This document shows, in pieces, positions 10,331 through 25,500 of a stretch of DNA of 64,000 bases (position 1 is its first letter; every line of letters starts with the position of its first letter). A program made the position numbers and the translations under genes. Under the pieces are notes generated by a model. The model worked only from the letters and a program-made list of their open reading frames with translations, searched no databases and had not been told where the DNA came from. Source of the DNA: Metaphire vulgaris (Eukaryota; Annelida; Clitellata; Crassiclitellata; Megascolecidae); assembly GCA_018105865.1 (NCBI GenBank), contig CM030862.1, positions 186,001-250,000 of the forward strand, given 5' to 3'.

Positions 10331-11542
10331 TTTACTATTATCTCTTTGTCTTGATTAACTAGTGTTTAATTTATCATTTACAGCATCCGGTTACCCTATT
10401 TTGCTGCCTTCCGGCCGCTTTGTCGAGATGGATTCATACTTATATAAATGATCACCCCAAGTCTCTTTCTTCCTGACTGATGGTTGCCATAGGACTTTTT
10501 ACCAGAAGCAATTAGTTAAATTCCAATGAAATATTGAATATAATATTTTAGAATATTTGCCGGCTAATTGCCACTAAGAATTTTAAGCTCTGCTGCTACT
10601 GGGTTTTTCTACCAGTATCTTACAAGCGTTTCTCGTGTTTCTCCGTCGGTCGTCGTCCAGTGTTAAGCGTTTGATTGAAATCGTCGATCGCTTAATTTCG
10701 CTGAAATAAAAAGAGGAAAATTCCGATTTAAAAGACGATTTAAACGAATTTTAATAATTCATCTTCATTTGGAAGATTAAGAGATATTTGCGGTTCAAAT
10801 CGATCGTCGGCATCTGATGTAGGACAGCTATATGATTAGCATTATCATCACTCGATATTAAATACACATATCCAGAATAATTTTCATCGACTGAAAAGAT
10901 TTAAGCAGAAATTTCTCTTTCATTACAAAATATCAGAATATCTTAGTTAGTTATTTTCTGGTATTTCGTTAAGTAAATTAATTCACTTAGGTGTCATTTT
11001 ATAGCGCCATATTGTATAATATCTCATTAATGCTTGAGTAAGCGTCATGTGATTTGGTTTTGGTAAGACTCAAGATTATTTACACCAATTGCAGGCAACC
11101 CCTAAGAATTGCCACACCATATTGTCGCAATCGTAAATAGCATTGCGCATTTGGCAAATTAAAGTTTCTGCTCTTATGTATAAATTGTGAAATTATATTT
11201 TTAGATCTCAGTACTTGAAATACTTAATTAAAGTTCCTTTGAATTTGTGCATTGTATTCAAATATGGATGTACAGCTGTGACTGCTGGATTGCTATTGAA
11301 TGAAAGTAAATGTGAGTCTTAAGAGGAGCTCACTTGCAGTTGGACCAGATCATCGGCCATCATACAACAGTACTAGCGATAAAACTAATAGCAGATAAAG
11401 CTCCAAGAAAGAATAGAGGATGCCCTTCATCGTCATAAGGTTCTCTGTCATGACAGATGTCAGGACTGCATTGCTTCCATTCCTCTCTGTGCCATACAAG
11501 TCTTGATAGATTTTCAAATTTGTGATCTGGTCCATATTGGAG

Positions 11543-12130
11543 TTACATATATTGCTGGAGGACATTGACAGCAGTTGAAATGAGCTGAATCTCCAAAGAA
11601 CTTAGACTCTGACTGAAAACAAACAGAGGGCAAAGAAAGGAGACTTTCTTTTGCATTCTATCTCCTTTATCATAGATTTGTAAAGGGCGGTTGGCAAGAT
11701 CAAGGGATGTGTGGTTGACTTTGACGACGTGAGAGGACAATGACTGAGCAATCTAAGGCTCACTGATGTCCTTGAAGGAGATGAAGATGATTTGTTGAAG
11801 GCCACCGTACAGATGCAAGGCAATGGACCCTATGGGCCTCCAATGAATCTCAAAATGACAAAGACTTTTTAACAGAAAGAAATTGAAAGGAGCATCAGAG
11901 TAGATGGGATCTTGTAATAATTTTGGTAAAACTTCACCTACCTCGTAAATGTAAACTTGAAACTTGACTTATAATGAACTTGACTCAGAGAGTAAAGCAG
12001 TGAATTTCAAAATAAAGAAGGTACCTGTGGCATACATTTTAGCAGCTTCTTCTGTTGCAGTGAAATATGGACTTTTATGCAAAGCATAGAGTTGATAATT
12101 ACCTTGCAAAGGAAATGGAACAGGAAAATT
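11543..12130 (-). CDS. Candidate exons of an unrecognised gene
   Basis: On the minus strand, 12130-12025 (open in one frame with flanking TTAG acceptor and GTACCT donor) and 11967-11764 (AG acceptor, GTGAGC donor) join in phase to give about 103 residues, including PFPLQGNYQLYALHKSPYF and SIALHLYGGLQQIIFISFKD. A third open stretch to 11543 contains SSHVVKVNHTSLDLANRPL but does not join in phase with the second. The composition is that of a folded protein rather than a repeat, with aromatic and hydrophobic residues. I do not recognise the family. A Harbinger-like MITE sits directly upstream of the first exon. Confidence 0.35.
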
Positions 12131-12164
12131 CTAATGATTGGATAAGATAAAATGGTCACTGATA

Positions 12165-12572
12165 GGGGCTGTCCATTAATTATGTCAACTATTTAGGGGG
12201 GGGGTTTGAAAAAGTTTCACAGTTGTTGACAGGGGAGGGGGTGGTCAAGAGAAGTTGATGTCAACAATTTCACTTTTTACAAATAATCAAAAACTAGGAA
12301 ATTTCATGGACTACTACTTATTATAATGGAAAAAAGCATGGCAAAAAAGGTCATAACCATCACATTTTGACACTCGACAAACAAAAAAGGGAAAAAATGG
12401 TCATCATTGCAAAAAATATTAACCTTGTTATTGGGACCTGTCATTGATCTGGGGGGGGGGTCAAAAGTTTTTGACGTAATTATGGGGGTAACTGAAAGTT
12501 GACAGTTGTTGACAAGGGGGGGAGGGGATCAAAATTGCCCAAAAATTGTTGACATAATTAATGGACAGCCCC
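12165..12572. mobile_element. Palindromic MITE, GGGGCTGTCCATTAAT ends
   Basis: The ends GGGGCTGTCCATTAATTATG and its complement (ending ATGGACAGCCCC) face each other over 408 bp. The trinucleotide ATA flanks both sides (12162-12164 and 12573-12575). The interior is G-run rich and partly self-complementary. GGG-starting inverted repeats with 3-bp duplications suggest the PIF/Harbinger group, but a shorter TA duplication (IS630-like) cannot be excluded. A truncated relative lies at 34317-34560. Confidence 0.7.
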
Positions 12573-12850
12573 ATAAAGAACTCAAGATAATAAAATGAAG
12601 GGAAAACCATGTGCAGAAGGTTTAAGATCTGGTAGAAGTCTTTATTAAAAATGAAAGATGACAAAAGGTTTTTAAGTTCAAATGCTGGAGAGTGGTTTAC
12701 AACTTGTAGAGTTAAGCCACAGAACTCTACGCACAAGAATGGGAAGAAATTGCAAAGATAATGTCAGGCACCGAGCCAAGAATTATTGATGATGATGATG
12801 ATGATGATGACAATGCTTATGAATCATCAACTACTCTATTTACTTAGACT

Positions 12851-13073
12851 CAGTGGCTTAGCGAGGGTATTCGGCGCCCAGGGCAAGATGTACCAACGGC
12901 ACCCTCAACTTCCAAAAAATCCTGATGGATAAAAAACGGTCCTAGACTATTTTGCTTAGTTAGGTTATGTAAACCATCTGGGTTAAAATTATTCTCCATA
13001 TTAGAAAGAAGTTTTTTGGTGATTGATTTGGCGCCCCTCGTCAAGGGCGGTCCCTCCCGTCCCTACGCCACTG
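12851..13073. mobile_element. hAT-type MITE upstream of synaptophysin
   Basis: The left end CAGTGGCTTAGCGAGGG pairs with the right end CCCTACGCCACTG. The flanking 8-mers (CTTAGACT and CTGAGATT) agree only partly, so the insertion is old. It ends about 30 bp before the first coding exon of the synaptophysin gene. Confidence 0.7.
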
Positions 13074-13105
13074 CTGAGATTTGATGTGATTTATTTGAGC
13101 AGATT

Positions 13106-15558
<2,453 letters not shown>

Positions 15559-18500
15559 ATTTGCTTCTTCTTCCATTTGCGGTCTGCACAGCTTTTGCTA
15601 TTGTCAAGATGCAAAAATCACTGGTTTGTGACTTCATTGTGTATTTGGAAATTAATTTGTTGAGAAATTAGTAACAATAATTTCAAATGTTTCATTATGG
15701 CGACGCAAATAGTGCAGCGTGTTTAAAGAAAGCTCAGACACTTCAGACGTGGCCAAATTATTAGACTAAGGCAGAAAAAAATTAAAAATTAAGACTTGAA
15801 GCCGTAATTATGATCCATACAGTCACAGCAGCCACTGTCTTCAAGTGACTTCAGAGGCTGAGTTTTAACTGTAAAACCACCTGGCCAAATGCCATACATT
15901 AACTCTACAAGATCATAGCATTTTAAACAAATAATTATGCATACTGTGACCACATAATGTCTACAGGTACTTGTACAATGAAAAATCATTTGAATATGTA
16001 TATATGTATACATATATACATATGCACACACACACACACACACACAAATACCAGAAACGTTTGAAGTTAATAATACTCAAACTGTTCTGTTTATCTTGTC
16101 TGCTGCTGACATCATTAAAAATATTTACTATTCCATGGATATTATTGTGTGCATTCTGCAATGAAATTGTAGACTCATTTTCCAGTTATTCAATATGTTC
16201 AAATATTTGCAAATTTTAGCCTCTAGCCTAATAATTTGGCCACCTCTGCACATCACTTTAGTTACATTTTTAGATGATTATTTTTTTATTGACTGTACTA
16301 GCACAAACTCAAACAATGATAATGCAGTACCTGCAGTACATTTAGTTACCAGACATCCTGTATCCTTACATTTTACACATAAAATTTACATTGAAACTGT
16401 TGAAGATACGTAATGATTCGTAGTGCTTCAGTATAATAAAAATACATCTCTTTGGAAATTTTCCAGAACTGACCCTGAAAGTAATGAAATCAAGTTACTT
16501 TGTATATTTTTCTTTGAATATTTGGTTTCTTCTTTTCATCTGGTAGTTTGATGTAAGCAGCTGTACAACATATTATTATATTGCTGATGTAATTTTACCA
16601 AATATACAACACATAGAGTCCAGATGATACAGCAGACTTCATGGAACCTGCTGTTTCAGACATGATAGCAGTTGTATATTTTAAGGGCTTGAACGTGTCC
16701 ATTGGTTTTCTATAATGGAATACTCCCGAACATATTTAATTGGTTGTTTAAACTTGCTGTTACCAAATGAAACGTTTTTCTGATTGTAGTGTTGAGATTG
16801 TAGTTTCAAAACTCGGCATAATTTGTTACATGCAGCAAATTGTCTAAATGGCTGTGAGAATATTTGATGCTATTTGTTGACCAGATCTGACATTAGCCTT
16901 ATGCTATTCATCCACTCTGGTCGGTCTATTTATGAGAAATATAAATTATGCTTTATGTCTTGCCAACTGGTTTGCTTCTCCACATTATCTTAATAAAATT
17001 AACTATTTACATTGTCAAAGTTGACATGACTTCATCTTTCAAAGTCAACCTTTTCACTACCTTCGTGTAATCTTTTGCAAATCCACATCTGAGGAGTTAT
17101 TAACTCCTCATTCTTGAGGAAGAATTTCAGATTTTCTATTTCAATCACCCTTATCCCACCTTCAACTGCTTTAATCACATTCATTTTGTGTGTGATTATT
17201 TAATAAAATGGTTTATCTAAAACTAAAAGCACAAAGAATTCAAAGCCATCACCAACAGCCAGAAAGCAAAGGGTCTTATTACAGATTCTGTTAAGTGTGG
17301 TTTCCTTACGAGTCTTGGTTTATGAAACAGAAAAAGTTGAATATTTGAGCTGAAATAGTTGCTCCAAGTATTCTCACTTGCCAAGAGCAGTTCATTGCCT
17401 GATGTGTCTTCAACTAAAGGTGTCTGTTGCTGATAATTATGGAAAGGCTTTCTTCTCTTAATGGCCTCAACCATCTGTCACTAATGTCCTCTTTGAATTC
17501 AATGCATAAGTTTGAATCAAAAAACAAGTCTTTTGCACTCTTAGTCCATCTTAGAGTTTCACCCTCTGACATTACATATCTGCGCTGTTGCTCTGGTCTT
17601 TGGAAATTGCGGTAGAACTGGTGCTGCTAAAAGGTGCTTATTAATGATCATCAGCATTACAGCTTCTTGCATGCATGATATGCATATACCAGTCATTTGA
17701 GTCAAATGCAGTGATGTTGCAGTCAAGCATTTAGTCATTTTCTGTGCATGTTGCTTGTGACATCTTCTGACCGTTTGCTTTGTAACATTAAAATTACATA
17801 CGTGTCGTGCTTTGTTCGAAGAGTGGTGTTGTTACTTAAAGTGGTTGCAGTAGAGCAGAGATAAGTTCTAGAAATCTAGATACTACACATTTTGCTGTTC
17901 TAATGGTTTATGGAGAAGATGGATGTGCTAGTTTTTTCATCCAAAAATCCAGATAAAATTAAATTTTCCAAGTTTTAAGCATCATTGTAGTAGAACACAA
18001 CAATAGGAACCAGTTTTCCACAGGCCACGGGACTTGCCTGTTTCTGCAGAATTTCTACATTTTCGTGGAATTTGGTTCCGGCCGGTGATTGGTGATACCA
18101 TAGACCATGTGACCGATGACCTAATTAGTGACATACGTAGTTTACTCAACAGTAATTGAAATTATTCATAGATTCTGCATGACTTAGCAGCTTTTATTTT
18201 CTGATTAACAGACTTTGATATTATTGATGGATGGTTGAATTGGTAACATTGCATCAGAATGCAGCATCTACTTGCATATTTGTTAATCTTGTTTAGGTAT
18301 TGATAAATAAATAATCCTAAAAGTTCTCAGTTTACTTAATAAATGGGAGTAGGATAATCTGCCATGGAAAACCCGTGGTCCCTGGTTCACACTTCATCAG
18401 CCTATCATCTCACACGAGACCCTGAATATACAGTCAATTAGTTTAAGGTAAGATCTTAACCAACTGCTTAGATTTCTAATGAAAGCAACTTAGATTTCAG

Positions 18501-18669
18501 GTCATTGTATTATTTTTCAGAACAGACAATTGAAATTCAACTGTTTAATAATACAGTAGATGGACACTCTTTACGACAGCAGCAGACACGGTGCTACATG
18601 GACCGAGGTTGAAATCAGTTGCACAGAGCAGAGTTCATAGTTGTAAAGTAGATGCTGCAGAAGAGACGT
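15559..18669. other. 3' flank of synaptophysin and unassigned open stretches
   Basis: Mostly AT-rich DNA with a (CA)n tract at 16024-16046. One plus-strand stretch (about 18044-18156) follows a strong CTGTTTCTGCAG acceptor, stays open for about 37 codons (includes IGDTIDHVTDDLISDIRSLL) and ends in TGA; the opposite strand is also open there, so neither is assigned. A better minus-strand candidate at 17414-17626 is listed separately. Confidence 0.4.
17414..17626 (-). CDS. Candidate terminal exon, unknown protein
   Basis: After a CTTTTAG acceptor a minus-strand frame is open for 70 codons to TAG at 17414. It codes a well-mixed, charged sequence (QHQFYRNFQRPEQQ at the start, then SAKDLFFDSNLCIEFKEDIS, then RWLRPLREESL). 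The composition is protein-like and unrelated to simple repeats. I recognise no domain and found no partner exon with certainty. It lies about 1 kb downstream of mRpL24 in the same orientation. Confidence 0.3.
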   Translation of the reverse strand, partial: QHQFYRNFQRPEQQRRYVMSEGETLRWTKSAKDLFFDSNLCIEFKEDISDRWLRPLREESLSIIISNRHL

Positions 18670-21002
18670 CTAGTACCAGTAAGTCTTGGTCGGTTTCCGA
18701 TTCTCCGTTATTCCCATTGCATCCCTTATGTCTTGCTCAAATGTAGAGAGGCGTGGTTGGAAGGTGACCTCCTTAACTTCATCATCCTTAGTGTCTTTTT
18801 CACTTTCTGCTCAAAAAGAACCAAATACTGTTAGCAATCAATACCCAGGAACGTTAGTTTTCTACGCGTTTTTATCAGTGGATGAAGGATGTGGTCGGTG
18901 TCAAACACGCAAAATCAAAGACTAGAGGATGGTTTTTGAACAGCCATTAAGCATTAGGTCTTGTAAATTGACGACATGTAACAGGCAGTTACATTTACAG
19001 TTACTAAGAAAGGCAGCTATATTGCTTGATATACAATCAAAACAGACCTGAATAGCAAGACCTTCCGTATCTAAAATCAAGTAAAAGATGAAAAGGCCGA
19101 TGCACCTGCATAGCTTTCAGGATTGACGAAATCTTCCAGTTCTTTGGCTCCACTTGGAAGCGGAATAATCCGACCGGTTCTAACGGAAACGCGAACCTTC
19201 TTGCCTTTCTCTGTGAATCGCCACTCGATGTCGGTTGGTTTGCTGTGAAACGAATGACAAGTGAAGTCACAGTTCTTCCATCACAAGATGGCACTTTGAA
19301 ATAACTTTACTACTTTGGGATCAATGCATTTGAAAAGAACGGTTGATAAAATAGAAGCACTTTGCACCAACACAATAAACCAATGAACAGTTTAAAATTG
19401 TGTAAATCTAATTATAGCACAATTTCTAAATCTTAGTTTGAATATGGTACACGCATTTCTCTATACGTTAAATTTCAATACATCATTTAATAAAGTATAC
19501 GCAATTTGGATAGATAAGTCAGAATAACAGAAACCAATTTGTTTTCAATTTTACAAAATAAAATGTCAAAAGAAAAGACTTACTTATCAGAAGGATCGAT
19601 GAGCTTCACTTGAGTCGTCACTAACAATGGCTTTTCACTCTTCATGCAAATCGGCTGAATATTCGGCGACTGAGATCGCATTGTGTATTCCTGTCAAAAT
19701 GTATATGAATTCTAAAATGATCTTTCTTAATAAAGTCTTTATCATTCAAGTAATTAACGTCTCTGAAGCAATCTAACATCAGTAAACTAACTGCAATGAA
19801 AATCAAAGCATTTACTGAACAGACCAAAATCTTCATTGAATGTTTACATTATTAAAGCAGCAAACAAGTTAACACCGTCAGAGCATCTATGTATGGGGTA
19901 ATGTAAGTAATGTAATGCAGCATTTGTATAGACTCTTATATTTCTACTCAGTGGTGCTGCTGGCTTTGGAGTCACAGAGAGTTCAGGAAACCAACCATTC
20001 TAGAACAAACATTTAAATAGAGTTTAATCAGCTTACAACATATTTATTTCATGATGTTTACTAACACAATTGAGTCCCTCAACATAAACCCAGTTGCGTT
20101 CTTTGATGATGCTGTTAATGAGACCGTGTTTACCTTTGTCTTTCCCAGTCAAAACTTCAACCTACACAAATTTAAATAAATACAAGACAGATTAACAGAC
20201 AGCAAGTCTTCTTCCCTTGGTCAACCACAGTCGTTGCACTAATTATATAAAGCTTTTTCAGGTTGTGTATCAACAGCCCTGCAACATAAAAGAATAAAGT
20301 TAATGCTTCAGCAGAATTAACCATTAATTTTGTCTGTTCATCAACTTCTCTTCGTAGCCCTGAGAAAGATCGCAGATTACTAATCGTCTGAAAGTAATTG
20401 ACCCTTGGTAGAGCATGCTCAATCGGTTAATAGCATTCCTTAATTTTGTCCATTTTGTTGAAAATAATGAGGCTGTTCCAATGACATCACCATAGTTTCT
20501 CTTGATTTGATCAGATCCACATGCTGGACTGTCTCTGTAACAATATGCTAGAGAGACGAGAGAGAGAGATAAATGTTTATGTCTGTCTCAATAAATAACT
20601 TCTCTTGATTGAACCAAATATATCAAGATGAGCATTTATTTACCACAGAAACCTCATTCAATTAGATTAATTTAGCTTTGCTTTATATTAATTAAGGTCA
20701 GAATTGAAATATAATCAATAAACACATTTGCCATAAAAGCTCCTGAAACTCACGCGATCTCCTTTGAAAATCCACCATTCCTTGATTGGTTCAACAAAAA
20801 CGCGTGGGTGCCATTGGCCGGCCTGGTTGTCCTGCCTGAACGCATCTGTCCACGGTCGGTGCTCCTCGTAATGCCAGTTTCTCTTCACCGCTTCCTTCCA
20901 TCCGCTTATCGGCTTCCACTGTCGTCGTAGAGTTCGGTGAGTCAGTTCTCTTTCGATATATCGCTTAAAATAGCGACTCAAAAGAAACTGTGTCAGTCTC
21001 AT
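18670..21002 (-). CDS. MRPL24: Mitochondrial large-subunit ribosomal protein L24 (uL24m)
   Basis: Five minus-strand exons join in phase: 21002-20754, 20161-20066, 19690-19584, 19242-19106 and 18806-18670, giving 241 residues. The N-terminus is Arg/Lys-rich with few acids (MRLTQFLLSRYFKRY), as expected for mitochondrial import. The KOW-type core is clear: FKGDRVEVLTGKDKGKHG across the first splice, then ERNWVYVEGLNC. Family blocks follow: VKLIDPSD, KPTDIEWRFTEKGKKVRVS, RTGRIIP, and the C-terminus DAMGITENRKPTKTYWY. L24 binds rRNA early in assembly of the mitochondrial 50S-like subunit. It is about 25 residues longer than I recall for vertebrate homologues, mainly before the C-terminal block. 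Both the ATG and the terminal TYWY-stop fit the family. Confidence 0.95.
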
Positions 21003-22570
21003 GACTTAATTCTACAATCAAACACAAAAACCAAACCAGTTGATTCCAACGAGACAAAAAGCATGTCAAGACCATGAAATTCATCAATTCAAATACAAAT
21101 AATATAGCAGAAGTTGCCCATTTTCATAACCATTATCAGCTTATAGCTATTAAGACTAGTCAATAGTCATGTCCTTAATTTTTCAGAGTATTAACACCAG
21201 CGCTGAGATTTAAAAGACAACATACAAAAAAATCAAATGAAATTCACCATATTCTAATGACCAGTAAACTTTAAAACTAATTATTTTCTTCCATTCAGAT
21301 TTAATTATTAATGGTGAGCCAAACATTCCCTCAATTGTATCCATTGGCTTTCAAAGGATATTACCAAACTAAACCATTCTTCAAAATTCCCACAACCCAT
21401 CTGCACACCAATGAAATACAGCAATCTTATAACATGCAATAAACCTCTATGTGAAATTCAATATCACTGTATTGGTTGTTCGGCGTTTTGCCTTTGGGAC
21501 AGTTCACCCTAGCCATCACGACGATTTGCCCCTCCCTGTCCCCTACTATGTAGAAAGCAAAGACAAAGCGAGAATAAGCTACACAGTGAATACATATGCT
21601 ATGTAAATAAGCCAGATGCACCAAAGACTTCTCCCGGTAAGTGTACTTTGCAGTATTAGTTGCACAAGAAAATGAACTTATGATGTATTACAGCATGGAC
21701 TACGATGAGCGTACATAAGTCTCTAAAACTTTCTCACTCGGGAATAACTCGGGAAATAACAATGCGGGGACTAGATTTCCTGTTACACTCCGAGGACCCG
21801 CCGATGTCTACGCTTTAGCCCTGCTCTCGACGTAGTCACAAGACTCTACTGACCGTTTTCATTCAATAACAATGGATTTATACGACATTAAACCCGTTTA
21901 TTACGTTCACCAGTTTTCAGCATCATGTTATCAGAGGACGAAGCGTTTAAATAAAGGGCGTCCAGTGACCATTACATTCGGCGCCACAACAATTGTCGCA
22001 AACCACGGAATCATGGAACTATTCGCTACGTGAATTCGCCGAAGTTGAATTTTCTTATGGAATAAATTCATTTAACTTCTAATTCATAAAAATCATTCAC
22101 TATGAAGAAAATCATTCTCACCTTTTGTCCTCTTTTATCACTCATAGTATTGCCACTGCGGCCTTTTTAATTATAGCCTAAGTATAAAATACGTTCAATT
22201 TTGCGGTAACAACATTGCGGTATTAACCCCTTAACTGGGGATCCCTGATATATCCGTCCATTTTACATTGAGTTACAGTTAAATACACGGTTAAGGGGTT
22301 AATAACAATATTTAGTATTATGTGACGTCGCATTTCTGGAAATCCCCTCCCCGTCGTCACACATCGTCACAAATGTTTGAACCCCCCCCCCTATACCTCC
22401 AAGTGCGTGACGCCATTTATGGACGGCCGTGTGTGTGTCAGTTATTTGGCAGAATGGACGTTAGATTTTGTCGGTTTGTCGAATTTATTACACTGAAGCA
22501 AATCTATTAACAATAGACGCATTAATCAGAGGTCAAGACAGTGCACACTTTTTTATTCCAAAATCTAACA
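21003..22570. other. Upstream flank of mRpL24
   Basis: AT-rich. A minus-strand stretch near 21545-21440 reads DREGQIVVMARVNCPKGKTP and onward, between an AG and a GTTTAT; it looks protein-like but has no partner exon in phase. A TTAA-framed palindrome lies at 22227-22298. No gene is assigned. Confidence 0.4.
22227..22298. mobile_element. 72-bp palindromic mini-element flanked by TTAA
   Basis: TTAA is followed by CCCCTTAACTGGG, and the mirror (GGTTAAGGGG then TTAA) closes the unit at 22299-22302. A sister copy at 50947-51019 keeps the ends and the internal block ACTCAATGTAAAATGGAC in the opposite orientation. TTAA duplication and CCC-starting ends are the signature of piggyBac elements; at 72 bp this can only be a miniature derivative. 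Confidence 0.7.
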
Positions 22571-25500
22571 GTAAAGTAAAGTAAAGTAAAAGTAAAGTAA
22601 AATCTCGTGGATTTCTATAGCGCCTTGGAAAGCAGCACAACAGTAGCTGCTTATTCTCAGGCGCTCAGCCTCTCTTAAAATAGCTATAGGAAAGGTGTGG
22701 GATCAGCCAGGCAATGGTCAATATCCGAAGGGCAGTGAGGCTAGGTTGTTACAGCTATGGCGGAAATGATTTCAGAAACAGGAAGGATTTAAGCTTAGAC
22801 CTGAAGACTTGAGGAGATAGTGCGGGAATTATAGGAAATGAGGAATCAGATTTTATTGTTTTAAAGTGTCCAAGTGTGCGAAGGGAAGCTGGGATCGAGT
22901 TCCAGAGTTCAGGTGCAGCATATGAGAAGGCACGGTTGCAAATTTTCAGGGATGACTGATTTAGCGGGCGTGACAGAGTGAGATGAGATGACGAACGTGT
23001 GGGTCGAGGAGGCTGAGGGGTTAATAGTGATCTAAGGTAGACAGGTTTTGATGACTGAAGTGAGCTATGTGTAAGTGTTATTATCTTATATTGGATACGT
23101 TCTGTTATTTTAAGCCAATGTAATGATTTTAGTATGGGTGAAATATGGGAGAATTTAGGTGACTTAGTAACAGCACGAGCAAGTGCATTTTGTATTGATT
23201 GCAATTTGTTGATGGAGGCTTTGGGAAGGTTATAGTAGAGGAGTTACAGTAATCTAATTTGGAGTGGACTATAGAGGTGGCGATTGTGGACGCAGTCTTA
23301 ATATCAAGACAAGGACGTAGGCGACGAAGGTCACGAATATGAATAAAGCAGGCTTTTGAAAGTTGGGAGATTTGTGATTCGAAGTTTAGAAAAGAGTCAA
23401 ATTTGAATCCGAGATTTCTAGCAGTTGGAACAGGGATTATTGTGGTGTCAGGAGCCAAAACTAGTTTAGGATTGTCAATTTTTTTGAGTTGTTGGGGTAG
23501 TCCGATTAAAAGAAACTCTGTCTTAGATGGGTTGAGAGCGAGGAGATTAGATGACATCCATGCAGAGATTGACGAGAATGCAGATTCAAGCTCAATAATA
23601 GAAGCATTGAATGAAAGAGGTGAGAAGGAAAGGAATAGCTGAGTGTCATCGGCATAGAGTTGGTGGTTTAATTTGAGGGAATTAATTAGAGATGAAAGTG
23701 GTGTGGTGTAAAGGCTGAACAGTACAGGCCTGAGAACAGATCCTTGAGGCACTCCATAATCTATAATATGAGAAAGAGAAATTTGGCCAAGACAGGACAC
23801 TTGAAAAGACCGAGATTTGAGATAAGATGCAAACCAGTTGTGAGCCTTTTCAGATATGCCAAACCAGAGAGAGAGTCGCTCGAGCAGAATTTTGTGATCT
23901 ATGGTATCAAATGCTGCAGAGAGATCAAGGAGACAAAGGCCAGTAACTTGGCGAAGACCAATTGCAGTTAAGAGTCTGTCATAAATGTAGGCGAGGACAG
24001 TTTCAGTTGAGTGATGTTTAGTGTAGGCAGATTGATGAGCATTATATAGTGAGTTACTTGAAAGGTGTTCATTCAGTCTGGAAAGCACAATTTTTTCAGT
24101 AAGTTTTGATAGAAGAGAAAGATTTGAGATGGGGCGATAGTTATTGAGATCTTCTCTTTCAAGACCAGGCTTTTTTAGGAGAGGAGTGACAAAAGAGTTT
24201 TTGAATGCGGATGGGAAAGTGCCTGAGATAAGAGAGAGGTTGATGATTCTAGTTATAATAGGCGTAAGCACGGTGGCACACTGTTTGAGTAAAGAGGTAG
24301 GTATGGGATCTAGATCACATTGTTTGTTTGGCAAGGATAGTAGAAGTTTGGATACCTCTTCTTCAGTTGTAGGAGTGAAGCTGGATAAATTGCATGGAGG
24401 TTGTGGGGAGGAGGATAATGAGGAGAGGTGGTTTGAGTAATAGTGAAAGACTTGAGGACACTGCGAATCTTGGAGATTTTTACAGAGAAGAACTTAGCAA
24501 AAGATTCAGCAAGTTCTGACAGGGAAATGGATTGAGGGAGAGGTTTTGAGTCTTTGCGATGGAAAAGATCATTTACAGTTTTCCAGAGCTTACGTGGATT
24601 TGAGCTATTTGTTGAAATGATGTTAGAATAGTACTTCTTTTTGGCAGATGTAAGGAGATTATGATAGCGGTTGGTGGTGGAACGAAGATTTAAAAGGTCA
24701 GATGGAGAATGTGTTTTATGGTAGGTTCGCTCAAGACGTCTGCGAAATGACTTGAAAGCATGAATGAAAGAGTTATACCAGGGTTTGCTGTTATGAGACG
24801 AAAAAGGTCTAGTGATGATAGGAGCATGTTTATTGAGAAGACCAGAAAGCACAGAATTGTATTTATCAATCAGTGATGACAGGGTAGTAGGGGTGTTAGT
24901 AATTAGGTCAGATGACTTAATGTTATCACAGAACAAGGCAATGTCAATTTTGTTGAGACGGCGGAATGAGTAGGTGCCACGAGGTGGAGGAGTTGGTGAG
25001 CAGATACTTAAAATGGTGAAGATGGGAAAATGATCAGATGGAGAGACTTGACTAATTGCTGAGATTGGAGATAATGATGAAGAAGATGACGTGATAAGTA
25101 GATCTAAAGTGTGTCCAAAAGTGTGAGTTGGAAGAGATATGTGTTGCGTGAGGTTTGTCTGTGTGAGCAGCTGCATGAATTGGGTAGAGTTAGGATCATC
25201 ACTCTTGTCCACGTGTAAATTAAAGTCGCCAGTAATTAAGAATTCGTGTGGAGTTGTAGCTGCAGAGCCCAAAAAAGAGGTAAATTCATCAAGGAATGTC
25301 ACAAATGAGGCTGAGTATTTTGATGATAATGGGGACGATAAATGTTAAAAATAGTTAGTTTTGAGAGAGGAAGATTGAGGGTGACTAATGAGCATTCAAA
25401 TGAAGAGAAATTCATTGAAGAGGAATTGCTAATTTGTATATGATCACGAATAAGAAAAGCAGTGCCTCCACCTAGATTAGAAGAACAGTTGGTAAATTTT

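Larger units (their letters stand above)
9210..11540. other. Intergenic, AT-rich
   Basis: Apart from the candidate promoter, this holds a LINE/SINE 3' end at 9598-9684, a weaker relative near 10235-10285 (GCGCTATAGAA followed by TTAC-like units) and a (TA)n tract at 10300-10327. I see no supportable gene between 9.9 and 11.5 kb. Confidence 0.55.

Noticed and set aside
19930..19990. Extra mRpL24 exon (NGWFPELSVTPKPAAPL) behind a TTCTAG
   Set aside because: Joining 20161-20066 directly to 19690-19584 keeps phase and matches the family length; the extra piece would insert residues with no counterpart.
22124..22147. Short ATG exon (MSDKRGQK) with a GTGAGA donor upstream of mRpL24
   Set aside because: It does not join in phase with the open stretch at 21.5 kb and nothing else supports it.
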